A DNA stretch of 64,000 nucleotides, taken from Marivita sp046592965. Its GTDB lineage: Bacteria > Pseudomonadota > Alphaproteobacteria > Rhodobacterales > Rhodobacteraceae. The DNA is taken from contig NZ_JBISBV010000006.1 of the NCBI RefSeq assembly GCF_046592965.1, forward strand, positions 1-64,000. Reading direction: 5' to 3'. Positions 8,681 through 16,573 of this stretch are shown here, one piece after another; positions within the stretch are counted from its first letter, which is position 1; each line of letters opens with the position of its first letter. Position numbers and translations under genes: made by a program. The notes beneath the pieces are model-generated. The model was not told the DNA's origin. It searched no databases and saw only the letters and a program-made list of their open reading frames with translations.

Positions 8681-9649
8681 ATGACAGAACCAGCAACACA
8701 CCCGCAAGCGGGCGGGGAATGGCGGCCCGACCGTCTCGACCGGCTCGAGCAGATGGCGCATGACGCCGCGCCGGTAAGGATCGCCGTGATCCATCCGGTC
8801 GACGGGCCAAGCCTGATGGGGGCGCTGGAAAGCCAGCGCCGCGGTCTGATCGAAGCCGTTCTGGTCGGACCGCAAGACGCAATCCGTCAGGCCGCGCAAG
8901 AGGCCGGTGTCGAGCTGGGCGAGACGAAAGTCATCGACACCGAAACGCCCGAGCAGTCGGCCAAGACCGCCGTTGCGCTCGCGGTGGAGGGCAGGGTTGA
9001 CGGGCTGATGAAGGGTGCGTTGAAAACGCGGGTTCTGATGCAGGAGATCATCTCGGAAAAGGCGATGCGCACCAAGCGGCGGATGAGCCACGTCTTTGCG
9101 GTGGATGTGTCAAGCTATGCCCGGCTGTTGTTCGTGTCGGATGCAGCCATCAACATCCGCCCCGACCTCGGCACCCTGCGCGACATCACCGCCAACGCGA
9201 TCGAGTTGGCGCATGCGCTGGGCATCGAGCGGCCCAAGGTTGCGCTTCTGTCGGCGTCCGAGAACATCAACGAGAACATTGAATCGACGATCTTTGCCGC
9301 TGCGATCTGCAAAATGGCCGATCGCGGCACGATCAAGGGGGCCGATGTCGATGGTCCGCTGGCGATGGATCTTGCGATCTCGCCCAGGGCGGCGGCGATC
9401 AAGGGCATCAAATCGGATGTGGCCGGGCAGGCCGATATTCTCATCGTGCCCGATCTGGTGTCGGGTAACATTCTGGTCAAGGATCTGGATTATCTGGCCA
9501 ATGCGGAAACCGCTGGCATCGTCATGGGCGCGGCGGTCCCGGTCGCGCTGACCAGCCGGTCGGACACGGTCGACCAGCGATGCGCGTCGGCGGCGCTGGT
9601 GCGTCTTGTCGCGGCGGCGAACCGGGAGAAGGCCAGCGTTAATGGCTGA
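8681..9649 (+). CDS. pta: Phosphate acetyl/butyryl-transferase family protein
   Basis: A 322-residue phosphotransacylase of the short Pta/Ptb type, interconverting acyl-CoA and acyl phosphate. The family's features are present: VDGLMKGALKT, SHVFAVDVSSYARLLFVSDAAINI, LLSASENINENIEST, and the C-terminal VPDLVSGNILVKDLDYL. Initiation at 8681 is supported by AAGGAA 10 bases before; this is 13 bases after the phaC stop. The gene overlaps ackA by 8 bases, so the pair is translationally coupled and should form acyl phosphate and then ATP. Acetyl versus butyryl specificity cannot be read from sequence. Confidence 0.88.
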   Translation: MTEPATHPQAGGEWRPDRLDRLEQMAHDAAPVRIAVIHPVDGPSLMGALESQRRGLIEAVLVGPQDAIRQAAQEAGVELGETKVIDTETPEQSAKTAVALAVEGRVDGLMKGALKTRVLMQEIISEKAMRTKRRMSHVFAVDVSSYARLLFVSDAAINIRPDLGTLRDITANAIELAHALGIERPKVALLSASENINENIESTIFAAAICKMADRGTIKGADVDGPLAMDLAISPRAAAIKGIKSDVAGQADILIVPDLVSGNILVKDLDYLANAETAGIVMGAAVPVALTSRSDTVDQRCASAALVRLVAAANREKASVNG

Positions 9650-10841
9650 CGGTTTGATCGTGACGATGAATGCCGGATCGTCGAGCCTGCGGTGCGGGGT
9701 GTTCCGGCTTGGCGGCGGCGCGCCTCAGGTGATCCGCAGGCTGTCGATCCGTGGCCTGACCGGCGACATGGTGGCGAGCGAGCGTGATCTGGTGACCGGC
9801 GCGCACGACGAAATCGCGCTGGGCACGCCGGACAGCCCTGAGGCGGCGCATCGTCGTGCGTTCGAACACATGGTCGAGCGGCTGAACGATGTGGCGCAAG
9901 GGGGCCGGATTGCCGGCTTTGCCCACCGCGTCGTGCATGGCGGCGCGGAGTTCGCCGCTCCGGTCGAGGTGACGGACGCGGTGCTGGAGCGCCTTGCGGA
10001 GCTCGCGCCATTGGCACCCAGCCACCAGATCCACAACCTGCGCCCGATCCGCAAGCTGAGGGACCATTATCCCGGCGTGCCGCAGATCGCCTGTTTCGAC
10101 ACCGCGTTTCACCGGACCCAGCCGCGACTGGCGCAGCTTTATGGCTTGCCGCGCGATCTGACAGAGGATGGCATCCTGCGCTACGGATTTCACGGCCTGT
10201 CCTACGAGTCCATTGCCGGATCGTTGCGCCAGTCCTGCCCCGAGATCGCGGACAAGCGGGTGATCGTCGCGCATCTTGGCAATGGTGTGAGCATGTGCGC
10301 CCTGAACGCGGGGCGGAGCATCGCCACGACGATGGGCCTGACCGCGCTTGACGGGATGCCGATGGGACAGCGCAGTGGCGCGCTCGATCCCGGTGCGGTG
10401 CTTCATCTGATCATCGACCGGGGGCACAGCCCGGAAGCGGTGCGTGACATGCTCTACACACGCTCGGGGATGCTCGGCGTGTCGGATATCAGTGGCGAGA
10501 TGAACGATCTTCTCGCCAGCGACCGACCCGAGGCGCAAGAGGCGGTGGATTTCTTTGTCTACCGGTTCGGGCGCACGTTTGGCTCTTTGATGGGCGCGCT
10601 GGGCGGGGTCGATGGCGTGGTTCTGACCGCCGGCATGGGAGAGCATATCGCGGCACTGCGCGCGCGGTTGATCAATGAGATCCGCTGGGCGGGCGCTGAA
10701 CTTGATGTGGCGGCCAATGATACGCACGGCCCGCGATTGACGACGGAGCAAAGCCGCCTGCCGGTCTGGATGCTGCGCACCGACGAGGAGCAGGTGCTGG
10801 CCCAGAGTGCGTCGGCGTTGCTGGGGCGGATAGCGACCTGA
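9642..10841 (+). CDS. ackA: Acetate kinase
   Basis: A 399-residue ASKHA-fold kinase that converts acetyl phosphate and ADP to acetate and ATP. N-terminal TMNAGSSSLRCGVF is the adenosine/phosphate motif. Other conserved blocks are RVVHGG, FDTAFH, RYGFHGLS, VIVAHLGNGVS, MGLTALDGMPMGQRSGALDPG and VVLTAGMGEH. The ATG at 9642 lies inside the last codons of pta and has GGGAGAAGG upstream. Together with pta it supplies substrate-level phosphorylation, which makes sense beside an ATP-hydrolysing N-type ATPase and PHA storage under oxygen limitation. Confidence 0.93.
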   Translation: MADGLIVTMNAGSSSLRCGVFRLGGGAPQVIRRLSIRGLTGDMVASERDLVTGAHDEIALGTPDSPEAAHRRAFEHMVERLNDVAQGGRIAGFAHRVVHGGAEFAAPVEVTDAVLERLAELAPLAPSHQIHNLRPIRKLRDHYPGVPQIACFDTAFHRTQPRLAQLYGLPRDLTEDGILRYGFHGLSYESIAGSLRQSCPEIADKRVIVAHLGNGVSMCALNAGRSIATTMGLTALDGMPMGQRSGALDPGAVLHLIIDRGHSPEAVRDMLYTRSGMLGVSDISGEMNDLLASDRPEAQEAVDFFVYRFGRTFGSLMGALGGVDGVVLTAGMGEHIAALRARLINEIRWAGAELDVAANDTHGPRLTTEQSRLPVWMLRTDEEQVLAQSASALLGRIAT

Positions 10842-10842
10842 C

Positions 10843-10873
10843 AAAAAAAAGGCCCCGGATGTGCCGGGGCCTT
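10843..10873 (-). terminator. Rho-independent terminator for the phasin/coiled-coil operon
   Basis: Ten-base arms AAGGCCCCGG (10849-10858) and CCGGGGCCTT (10864-10873) enclose a 5-base loop. Read on the minus strand the stem is followed by a run of eight T. It ends the leftward transcript from 11643. On the plus strand the T-run is weak (CTTGTC), so it is at best a partial terminator for ackA. Confidence 0.85.
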
Positions 10874-10899
10874 GTCATTGAAACCTTGCGGGATTGGCG

Positions 10900-11187
10900 T
10901 CAGGTGAAGCGGCTCCAGGCGCGTTTCATCGCGACTTCAAGATCATCCCAAGCGGCATCCGCGCCGGTCTTGATGTCCTTCCAGGCGGCGTCTTGCGCCT
11001 TGGCCATCTCGCGCAGTTGCACTTTCAGTGTCTCGCGGCGCTTTTGCAGCCCGTCGACAGCCTCCCGATAGTCTTCCTTGGCCTCTTCGCCAGCCGCTTC
11101 GGCCTTGGCCTGAAGCTTGGCGATCTCTGCTTTCCACTCATCAAGCTGGGCGTTCAGCTTGGCTTGGTAGTCTTGCTTGTTGTCCAT
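10900..11187 (-). CDS. Small coiled-coil protein
   Basis: A 95-residue, highly charged, almost entirely helical protein. It starts MDNKQDYQAKLNAQLDEWKAE, continues with Ala/Lys/Glu-rich heptads, and ends with aromatic residues (AWDDLEVAMKRAWSRF). It has no signal peptide or membrane helix. Similar short coiled-coil proteins are annotated as stress-response proteins of unknown mechanism in many proteobacteria. It is 21 bases downstream of the phasin gene in the same transcript and ends just before a strong terminator. A granule-associated or chaperone-like role is possible but unproven. Confidence 0.75.
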   Translation of the reverse strand: MDNKQDYQAKLNAQLDEWKAEIAKLQAKAEAAGEEAKEDYREAVDGLQKRRETLKVQLREMAKAQDAAWKDIKTGADAAWDDLEVAMKRAWSRFT

Positions 11188-11208
11188 GTTCGCTTCCTTT
11201 GTTCTGGA

Positions 11209-11643
11209 TCAGACGGCTGTCGATTTCGCACCCTTGGTTGCGCGGTTTGCGTTCTCGGCCGTTTCCTCGACCGCCTCGGTCTCGTTTTCAGACCAGATTG
11301 AAGCACAACGCGTCATCAGGTCGGCCAGTTCCGTGATGTCTTCCGCCATCCGTTCCATGGAATGCGTCTGCCAGTCGGTGATTGTTTTCATCGCCGTTGC
11401 AGGGTTCCGCATGTCCTCGTCGGCGGCTTCGGTTGCGGCTTCCAACGCGGCTTGCGTCGCTTCGTGGCGACGCTGGAACCATGACGCCATGTATTTTTCG
11501 GTCTCTTTCAGAAAATGGTCCTGCGCTTCCCAGAAACGGGTCACGTGAGGCGTATAAGCCGGGTTCATGCTGAACATCACCTGCGCGGCGTTGAGGGCAT
11601 TATCCTGCGCGGTACTCAGATTTTGGTATTTCACTCCAGCCAT
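11209..11643 (-). CDS. Phasin family protein
   Basis: A 144-residue amphipathic helical protein with the phasin layout: NLSTAQDNALNAAQVMF, FWEAQDHFLKETEKYMASWFQRRHEATQAALEA, a DWQTHSMERMAEDI helix and an Ala/Thr-rich tail ending KGAKSTAV. Phasins coat PHA granules and stabilise them. I start at 11643, where GAAGGAA precedes ATGGCTGG, not at 11682. It is transcribed leftward with the coiled-coil gene and shares its upstream region with the divergent hdeD-like gene, which contains two 5-4-5 inverted repeats. The nearby phaC supports a PHA role. Confidence 0.8.
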   Translation of the reverse strand: MAGVKYQNLSTAQDNALNAAQVMFSMNPAYTPHVTRFWEAQDHFLKETEKYMASWFQRRHEATQAALEAATEAADEDMRNPATAMKTITDWQTHSMERMAEDITELADLMTRCASIWSENETEAVEETAENANRATKGAKSTAV

Positions 11644-11708
11644 ATCGAATTCCTTCCATTGAGAGCGTTTCGCTTGAGCCAAATATGCACGCCCTGCGTC
11701 CTATGCGC

Positions 11709-11722
11709 ATTAACCCCCGTCA
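11709..11722. promoter_or_regulatory. Imperfect inverted repeat TTAAC-CCCC-GTCAA upstream of the phasin gene
   Basis: One mismatch from the TTAAC-N4-GTTAA repeats at 6675 and 11765, with half-sites TTAAC and TTGAC. It lies 66-79 bases upstream of the phasin start. This is the third member of a 5-4-5 motif set in the block from ftsH to the N-ATPase. Confidence 0.45.
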
Positions 11723-11764
11723 ACCTCGGCTCTCGGTGATCGGCAAAGCGCCGCCGCGTCATGT

Positions 11765-11778
11765 TTAACTGCGGTTAA
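11765..11778. promoter_or_regulatory. Inverted repeat TTAAC-N4-GTTAA between phasin and hdeD-like genes
   Basis: A perfect 5-4-5 repeat with spacer TGCG, 70-83 bases before the hdeD-like ATG. The sequence after the repeat (TGT) also matches the phaC copy. Candidate operator for both divergent transcripts, including the N-ATPase operon that follows hdeD. Confidence 0.5.
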
Positions 11779-11847
11779 TGTCGAAAGCCGGGGGCGGGAT
11801 AGACAGAAGGCATCATTGCACGTTTTTATTGATTAGGAGTGAGTCTC

Positions 11848-12411
11848 ATGGAGCCAATTCTGGAGTTGTTACAACGAAGTTGGTGGGTTTTCCTGTTGCG
11901 CGGCCTCGCGGCGATTGCCTTTGGTGTGGCTGCATTCATGTGGCCGGCACTGACCGTTTCTGTGCTGACATTACTGCTCGGGGCATATGTTCTGGTGGAT
12001 GGCATCTTCGGCCTGATCGACGCGGTTCGATACCGCGACAGGATGAGACGGGTCTGGCCGCTGGTTCTGGAATCGATCCTGGGTATCGTGTTCGGCCTCT
12101 TGACGCTGCTCATGCCCGGTGTGACGGTGATCGTTCTGCTGATGTTTATCGCCGCGTGGGCGGTGATCGGCGGATTGCTGCGGATCGTTCTGGCGTTCCA
12201 GATTCGCAAGGAAATCACCGGCGAGTGGATTTTGATCCTGAGCGGCGTACTGTCGATCCTGTTTGGCGGATTGCTCATCGCGATGCCTGCCGCCGGGTTG
12301 ATCTCGGTGATCTGGCTGATCGGGATCTATGCCATCGCGTTTGGCGTTCTGTTCCTGTTTCTGGCCTTTCGTCTGCGCAAGATCGACCTTCCGTCGTCAC
12401 ATCCGATCTAA
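11848..12411 (+). CDS. HdeD-family (DUF308) membrane protein
   Basis: A 187-residue inner-membrane protein with about six hydrophobic helices arranged as three two-helix repeats, as in HdeD. Repeated features are WPALTVSVLTLLLGAYVLVDGIFGLIDAV, MPGVTVIVLLMFIAAWAVIGGLLRIVLAF and MPAAGLISVIWLIGIYAIAFGVLFLFLAF. HdeD proteins are linked to acid and stress tolerance, but their biochemical action is unknown. AGGAG (11835-11839) sets the ATG at 11848. It is the first gene of the rightward transcript that continues 24 bases later into atpD. Confidence 0.85.
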   Translation: MEPILELLQRSWWVFLLRGLAAIAFGVAAFMWPALTVSVLTLLLGAYVLVDGIFGLIDAVRYRDRMRRVWPLVLESILGIVFGLLTLLMPGVTVIVLLMFIAAWAVIGGLLRIVLAFQIRKEITGEWILILSGVLSILFGGLLIAMPAAGLISVIWLIGIYAIAFGVLFLFLAFRLRKIDLPSSHPI

Positions 12412-12435
12412 AGCGGTCACGTAGGAGCCTGACAT

Positions 12436-13833
12436 ATGGCCGAGATCGTAAACTCCGGGACCGACCGCTTGCCGAGCGGCACCATCTCTGCCATTCGCGG
12501 CGGGATCGTCGATGTGGCGTTTGCCAAAGGTTGTCCGCAGATCGAAACGCTGTTGCATGCGGGCGACGTGCCGATGGAGGTCGCCGCCATCGTGGGCGAT
12601 GGCGTGGTGCGCTGTATCGCGCTCGCACCGGTGCGCGGGCTGGGCTTGGGCGCACGCGTCACCAATTCGGGTGCGGCGATCACCGTTCCGGTAGGCGAGG
12701 CTGTGCTTGGCCGGATGCTCGATATGTTCGGGGCGCCGCTTGACGGGTTGCCGCCGCCCGAGGGCGAGGACCGCCACACCATCCACCGCGCGCCGCCGCC
12801 GCTGTCGGAGCGAGTGCTGCGCGCCGAGGTGCTGGAAACCGGCATCAAGGCCATCGACCTTCTGTCCCCCATCGAACGCGGCGGCAAGACCGGCCTGTTC
12901 GGGGGGGCGGGTGTCGGCAAGACCGTGCTGTTGAGCGAATTGATCCACAACACGGTCGAACACCATCACGGCGTCAGCCTGTTCTGCGGCATCGGCGAGC
13001 GGTCGCGCGAGGCCGAAGAGCTGTGGCGCGAGATGGGCGAGGCCGGGGTGCGTGACCAGATGGTGATGCTGTTCGGCCAGATGAACGAAGCGCCGGGCGT
13101 GCGGTTTCTGGTGGGCAAATCTGCCCTCACCATGGCCGAGTATTTCCGCGACACGCGCGGGCAGGACGTTCTGGTGCTGATCGACAACATTTTCCGCTTC
13201 GTGCAGGCAGGATCGGAACTCTCGGGGCTGTTGGGGCGGATGCCAAGCCGTGTGGGCTACCAGCCGACCCTGGCGACCGAACTGGCGGCCTTGGAAGAGC
13301 GCATCGCCTCAACGCGCAGCGGGGCGATCACGTCGATCCAGGCGGTTTACGTGCCTGCGGATGATTTCACCGACCCGGCGGCGGCGCATATCTTTTCGCA
13401 CCTGTCGGCCTCGGTCGTGTTGTCGCGCAAGCGGGCGTCCGAGGGGCTGTACCCGGCGGTCGATCCCTTGGCGTCAACCTCGGTGATGCTGACGCCCGGC
13501 GTGGTGGGCCAGCGGCATTACGACATCGCGCGCGCGGTGCGCCGGACCTTGGCGGAATACGAGGATCTGCGCGACATCATCGCCATGCTGGGGATCGAGG
13601 AATTGTCCGCGCATGACCGCGCCGTGGTGGCGCGGGCACGGCGGCTGGAGCGGTTCCTGACGCAGCCGTTTTTCACCGTCGGTGCCTCGGCTGGCACGAC
13701 GGGCAGGCTGGTGCCCATCGACGAGACGCTGGAGGGGTGCGAAGCGATCCTGTCGCAGACCACGTTCGATCATCCCGAAAGCGCGTATTACATGATCGGC
13801 GGCTTGTCCGATCTCAAGGAGGACGCGGCATGA
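12436..13833 (+). CDS. atpD: N-type ATPase beta subunit
   Basis: A 465-residue catalytic subunit. Walker A GGAGVGKT is at residues 156-163, followed by GIGERSREAEELWREM, the MVMLFGQMNEAPGVR segment, LVLIDNIFRFVQAGSE (Walker B) and QAVYVPADDFTDPAAAHIFSHLSASVVLSR. It is the first gene of an operon in the order beta-epsilon-Q-R-a-c-b-alpha-gamma, the order of N-type ATPases, which normally coexist with a standard F-type enzyme encoded elsewhere. An AGGAG lies 10 bases before the ATG. The gene overlaps atpC by four bases. Confidence 0.95.
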   Translation: MAEIVNSGTDRLPSGTISAIRGGIVDVAFAKGCPQIETLLHAGDVPMEVAAIVGDGVVRCIALAPVRGLGLGARVTNSGAAITVPVGEAVLGRMLDMFGAPLDGLPPPEGEDRHTIHRAPPPLSERVLRAEVLETGIKAIDLLSPIERGGKTGLFGGAGVGKTVLLSELIHNTVEHHHGVSLFCGIGERSREAEELWREMGEAGVRDQMVMLFGQMNEAPGVRFLVGKSALTMAEYFRDTRGQDVLVLIDNIFRFVQAGSELSGLLGRMPSRVGYQPTLATELAALEERIASTRSGAITSIQAVYVPADDFTDPAAAHIFSHLSASVVLSRKRASEGLYPAVDPLASTSVMLTPGVVGQRHYDIARAVRRTLAEYEDLRDIIAMLGIEELSAHDRAVVARARRLERFLTQPFFTVGASAGTTGRLVPIDETLEGCEAILSQTTFDHPESAYYMIGGLSDLKEDAA

Positions 13834-14240
13834 GCACGGCGTCGGAGATGCAGGTGTACCTGCGCCTGCCATCCTCGGTCCTCTTCGAGGGGGATGCCAC
13901 GCGACTGCGCGCAGAGGCGGCGGACGGCGCGTTCGGCATCCTGCCGAACCATGTCGATTTTGTCACCGCTCTGGTGCCTTCGGTGCTCTTGCTGACCCAG
14001 ACGGACGGGCAGGAGCGCATCTTCGGCATCGACGAGGGGGTGCTGGTCAAGAAGGGCCACCGCGTTGAAATCGCAGTGCGCCGGGCGGTCGAGAGCGATG
14101 ATCTGGACAGTCTGCAAGACACGGTCGCGCACAGCTTTGCATCGCTTCAGGACGAGGAGCGGGTGGCGCGTGCGGCCTTGTCGCGGCTGGAGGCGGACAT
14201 GGTGCGCCGCTTTGCCAGCCTCAGAAAGGTGCAGCCATGA
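13830..14240 (+). CDS. atpC: N-type ATPase epsilon subunit
   Basis: A 136-residue epsilon-like subunit: an N-terminal beta-sandwich (MQVYLRLPSSVLFEGDATRLRAEAADGAFGILPNHVDFVTAL contains the conserved GILPNH) and a C-terminal two-helix region. Epsilon couples rotation between gamma and the c-ring. The ATGA overlap with atpD fixes the start. The longer reading from 13737 runs over atpD and is not real. Confidence 0.88.
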   Translation: MSTASEMQVYLRLPSSVLFEGDATRLRAEAADGAFGILPNHVDFVTALVPSVLLLTQTDGQERIFGIDEGVLVKKGHRVEIAVRRAVESDDLDSLQDTVAHSFASLQDEERVARAALSRLEADMVRRFASLRKVQP

Positions 14241-14524
14241 CGGATGACGACGACGACCGCGCCAACCGCATCGGCCATCATGCAAAGCGCATGAAGACGG
14301 CGCGCGACGACCCAGGGCCAAGCCCGCTGCGCGGCTTTGGCACGTTCGGCATGATTGGCTGGTCGGTTGCCGTGCCGACGGTGGGTGGTGCGTTGCTCGG
14401 GCTCTGGCTCGATCGCGTCGCGCCGCAGGAGTTTTCCTGGACGCTGGCGCTGTTGCTTGCCGGCGTCGTTCTGGGCGCGGCGATTGCCTGGGGCTGGATC
14501 GGCAAGGAAGGAGACGGGAAATGA
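14237..14524 (+). CDS. atpQ: AtpQ-like membrane protein of N-ATPase (AtpI-related)
   Basis: A 95-residue protein with an acidic N-terminus (MTDDDDDRANR) and two hydrophobic helices (MIGWSVAVPTVGGALLGLWLD and TLALLLAGVVLGAAIAWGW). Position directly after atpC and before atpR matches atpQ of N-ATPase operons. AtpI-like proteins are thought to help c-ring assembly. Translational overlaps of four bases occur on both sides (14237-14240 and 14521-14524). Confidence 0.78.
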   Translation: MTDDDDDRANRIGHHAKRMKTARDDPGPSPLRGFGTFGMIGWSVAVPTVGGALLGLWLDRVAPQEFSWTLALLLAGVVLGAAIAWGWIGKEGDGK

Positions 14525-14823
14525 TCGTTTTGGACTGGACACTTGTCGGGCTGGGCGCGGCTGCGGGAGCCGTGGCCGCGGCGCTGTTCTTTGCAGGCCT
14601 TGCCTACGGGCTGCGGCTTGCCTTGCGCTCGGATCATGCCACTCCGGTGCTGTTGCTGAGTGCCGCGGTCAGGATCGCGGCGCTGCTGGGCGTCGGCTGG
14701 CTGGTGGCGGGTCAGGGGCCGTCGGCACTTGCCGGGTTCGTGGTCGCCTTTCTGGCGACCCGCTTCGGCATTCTTGTCATCGCCCGCCTGCCACGCTCAA
14801 AGGAGGCAGCGCCGTGCAACTGA
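14521..14823 (+). CDS. atpR: AtpR-like membrane protein of N-ATPase
   Basis: A 100-residue protein with three predicted membrane helices (LVGLGAAAGAVAAALFFAGL; TPVLLLSAAVRIAALLGVGWLV; PSALAGFVVAFLATRFGILVI). A buried arginine sits in the second and third helices, as described for AtpR, which is proposed to interact with the glutamate of the c subunit. It is found only in N-ATPase operons, so it supports the classification. Overlaps atpQ by four bases and atpB by ten. Confidence 0.78.
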   Translation: MIVLDWTLVGLGAAAGAVAAALFFAGLAYGLRLALRSDHATPVLLLSAAVRIAALLGVGWLVAGQGPSALAGFVVAFLATRFGILVIARLPRSKEAAPCN

Positions 14824-15515
14824 CACCGGACGAGGTTGTGATCTTCACGCTGTGGGGCGTTGCGATCAACGCCACCATCGTCAATACGTGGATCATCATG
14901 GCGCTGCTGACGGGCGTTTCGGCGCTTGTCACCCGCAACCTGCGCCCCGATGTGCCGCCGAACCGCTGGCGCACGGCACTTGAAGTGATTGTGAACGGCA
15001 TCGTCGGGCAAATTGCCGACGTCACCCAGCATCGCGACCCGCGTATCCTTTATTTTGTCGGCACGCTGTTTTTGTTCATCGTGACCGCCAACCTGCTGAC
15101 GGTCGTGCCGGGGTTCGACACGCCGACCGCGTCGCTCTCCACAACGGCCGCTCTGGCGCTCTCGGTGCTGGTGGCGGTGCCGCTGTTCGGTATCGGCAAC
15201 CGGGGGATCGGCGGCTACCTCAAAACCTATATCGAACCGTCGGCGATCATGCTGCCGTTCAACGTCATCGGTGAGATATCGCGCGGCATATCGCTGGCGA
15301 TCCGCCTTTACGGCAACATCATGAGCGGCGCCGTCATCGCGGCGATCCTGCTCGGTATCGCGCCGTTCTTCTTTCCCGTGCTGATGGACATGCTGGGGCT
15401 GCTGACAGGCGTCATTCAGGCCTACATCTTCGCCATCCTCGCCACCGTTTACATCTCGTCGGCCACGGCAACGCCGCCGCCCGATACATCCGTTTCCAGA
15501 AAGGACATGCCATGA
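14814..15515 (+). CDS. atpB: N-type ATPase subunit a
   Basis: A 233-residue integral membrane stator subunit forming the ion half-channels. The essential arginine is Arg164 in LAIRLYGNIMSG. The family stretches FVGTLFLFIVTANLLTVVPGF and GLLTGVIQAYIFAILATVYISSA are present. The start is GTG at 14814, which has a perfect AAAGGAGG at 14799-14806 and lies within the last codons of atpR. An upstream ATG in the same frame gives unrelated sequence. Overlaps atpE by four bases. Confidence 0.92.
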   Translation: MQLTPDEVVIFTLWGVAINATIVNTWIIMALLTGVSALVTRNLRPDVPPNRWRTALEVIVNGIVGQIADVTQHRDPRILYFVGTLFLFIVTANLLTVVPGFDTPTASLSTTAALALSVLVAVPLFGIGNRGIGGYLKTYIEPSAIMLPFNVIGEISRGISLAIRLYGNIMSGAVIAAILLGIAPFFFPVLMDMLGLLTGVIQAYIFAILATVYISSATATPPPDTSVSRKDMP

Positions 15516-15802
15516 CCGATCTTTCGATCATCGCCGCCATCTCCATCTTTACCGCTGGCTTGACCGTGTCGTTCGGCGCGTTGGGACCGGCCTTGGGAGA
15601 AGGGCGCGCGGCGGCCATGGCTCTCAGCGCGATCGCGCAACAGCCCGATGCCGCCTCGACCCTGTCGCGGACCCTGTTCGTCAGCCTTGCGATGATCGAG
15701 TCGACGGCGATCTACTGTTTCGTCGTCGCCATGATCCTGATCTTCGCCAACCCGTTCTGGAACGCCGCAATCGAGGCTGCGGGGCAAGGTGTGGGGGGAT
15801 AA
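15512..15802 (+). CDS. atpE: N-type ATPase subunit c with double-glutamate ion site
   Basis: A 96-residue hairpin of two membrane helices. The ion site is complete in the form seen in Na+-type rotors: Glu30 in the first helix (GPALGEGRA, where Ilyobacter has Gln32), then Glu63, Ser64 and Tyr68 in MIESTAIYCF; the spacing of 33 between the two carboxylates matches. The double carboxylate is typical of N-ATPases. Na+ coupling was proposed from this motif, but the Burkholderia pseudomallei N-ATPase ring was reported to be H+ specific, so the ion remains open. Confidence 0.92.
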   Translation: MTDLSIIAAISIFTAGLTVSFGALGPALGEGRAAAMALSAIAQQPDAASTLSRTLFVSLAMIESTAIYCFVVAMILIFANPFWNAAIEAAGQGVGG

Positions 15803-15805
15803 GCC

Positions 15806-16573
15806 ATGTCGATCGACTGGATCACGGTCGGCGCGCAGATCCTCAACTTCCTGGTTCTGGTCTGGTTGCTGAAACGGTTTCTCTATCGCCCGATCCTTGA
15901 CGGGATCGACGCCCGCGAGGCCGAGATTGCCGCCCGCATGGGAGAGGCGGCGCGCATCCGCGAAGACGCAGACGCGCGCGAGGCCGAGTATCAGGCCGAG
16001 ATCGCCGCTTTGAGCGCCAGCCGTGCGGACGTGCTGAATGCGGCACGGGCAAAGGCCGACGACGAGCGCAAGGCGCTTCTCGCGGACGCACGCGCGCGGT
16101 TGCTGGCCGAAGAACAGGAACGCGCGCGCCACATTGAAAAGGCCGAACAGGATGTTCGGGCTGAACTGCACCGCACCGGCGCGGCCGCGTTGCTGGACCT
16201 GACCCGCAAGGCGCTCGCCGATCTGGCGGATGAAACGCTCGAGCAGAGGATCGTCGCCAAGGGCGCGGCACAGCTGGAGGCTATAGCCGCCGAGCTGACG
16301 CAATCGGCCAAAGACACCAGCGATGCCGTCGCCTTCACCCGCGACGCGCTGCCGACAGAGACGCAATCCCTGTTGCGCGATGCCGTGGCGCGGATATTGC
16401 CCGGCGTTGACTTGCGCTTCAAGACCGATCCGGAGATGGCCCGCGGCCTCAGCCTCAAGCTGGGGGCGGCGCAGGTGGATTGGAACATCGACAGCTATCT
16501 CGACGGGCTGGACGCAAAGCTGGACGCCTTGGCCGAGGGCGGATCAGAAGGGCAGGTGTCGGATGCGGCCTGA
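15806..16573 (+). CDS. atpF: N-type ATPase subunit b with delta-like C-terminal extension
   Basis: A 255-residue protein, about 90 longer than a usual b subunit. Residues ~8-25 form the single membrane anchor (AQILNFLVLVWLLKRFLYRPI). A long charged coiled coil follows to about 150. The last ~60 residues (ILPGVDLRFKTDPEMARG and LSLKLGAAQVDWNIDSYLDGL) resemble the C-terminal tail of subunit delta, where a short beta element and a D-x-S-x-x-x-x-L motif end the protein. No separate atpH exists in the operon, so this tail probably takes over delta's contact with alpha. Confidence 0.88.
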   Translation: MSIDWITVGAQILNFLVLVWLLKRFLYRPILDGIDAREAEIAARMGEAARIREDADAREAEYQAEIAALSASRADVLNAARAKADDERKALLADARARLLAEEQERARHIEKAEQDVRAELHRTGAAALLDLTRKALADLADETLEQRIVAKGAAQLEAIAAELTQSAKDTSDAVAFTRDALPTETQSLLRDAVARILPGVDLRFKTDPEMARGLSLKLGAAQVDWNIDSYLDGLDAKLDALAEGGSEGQVSDAA

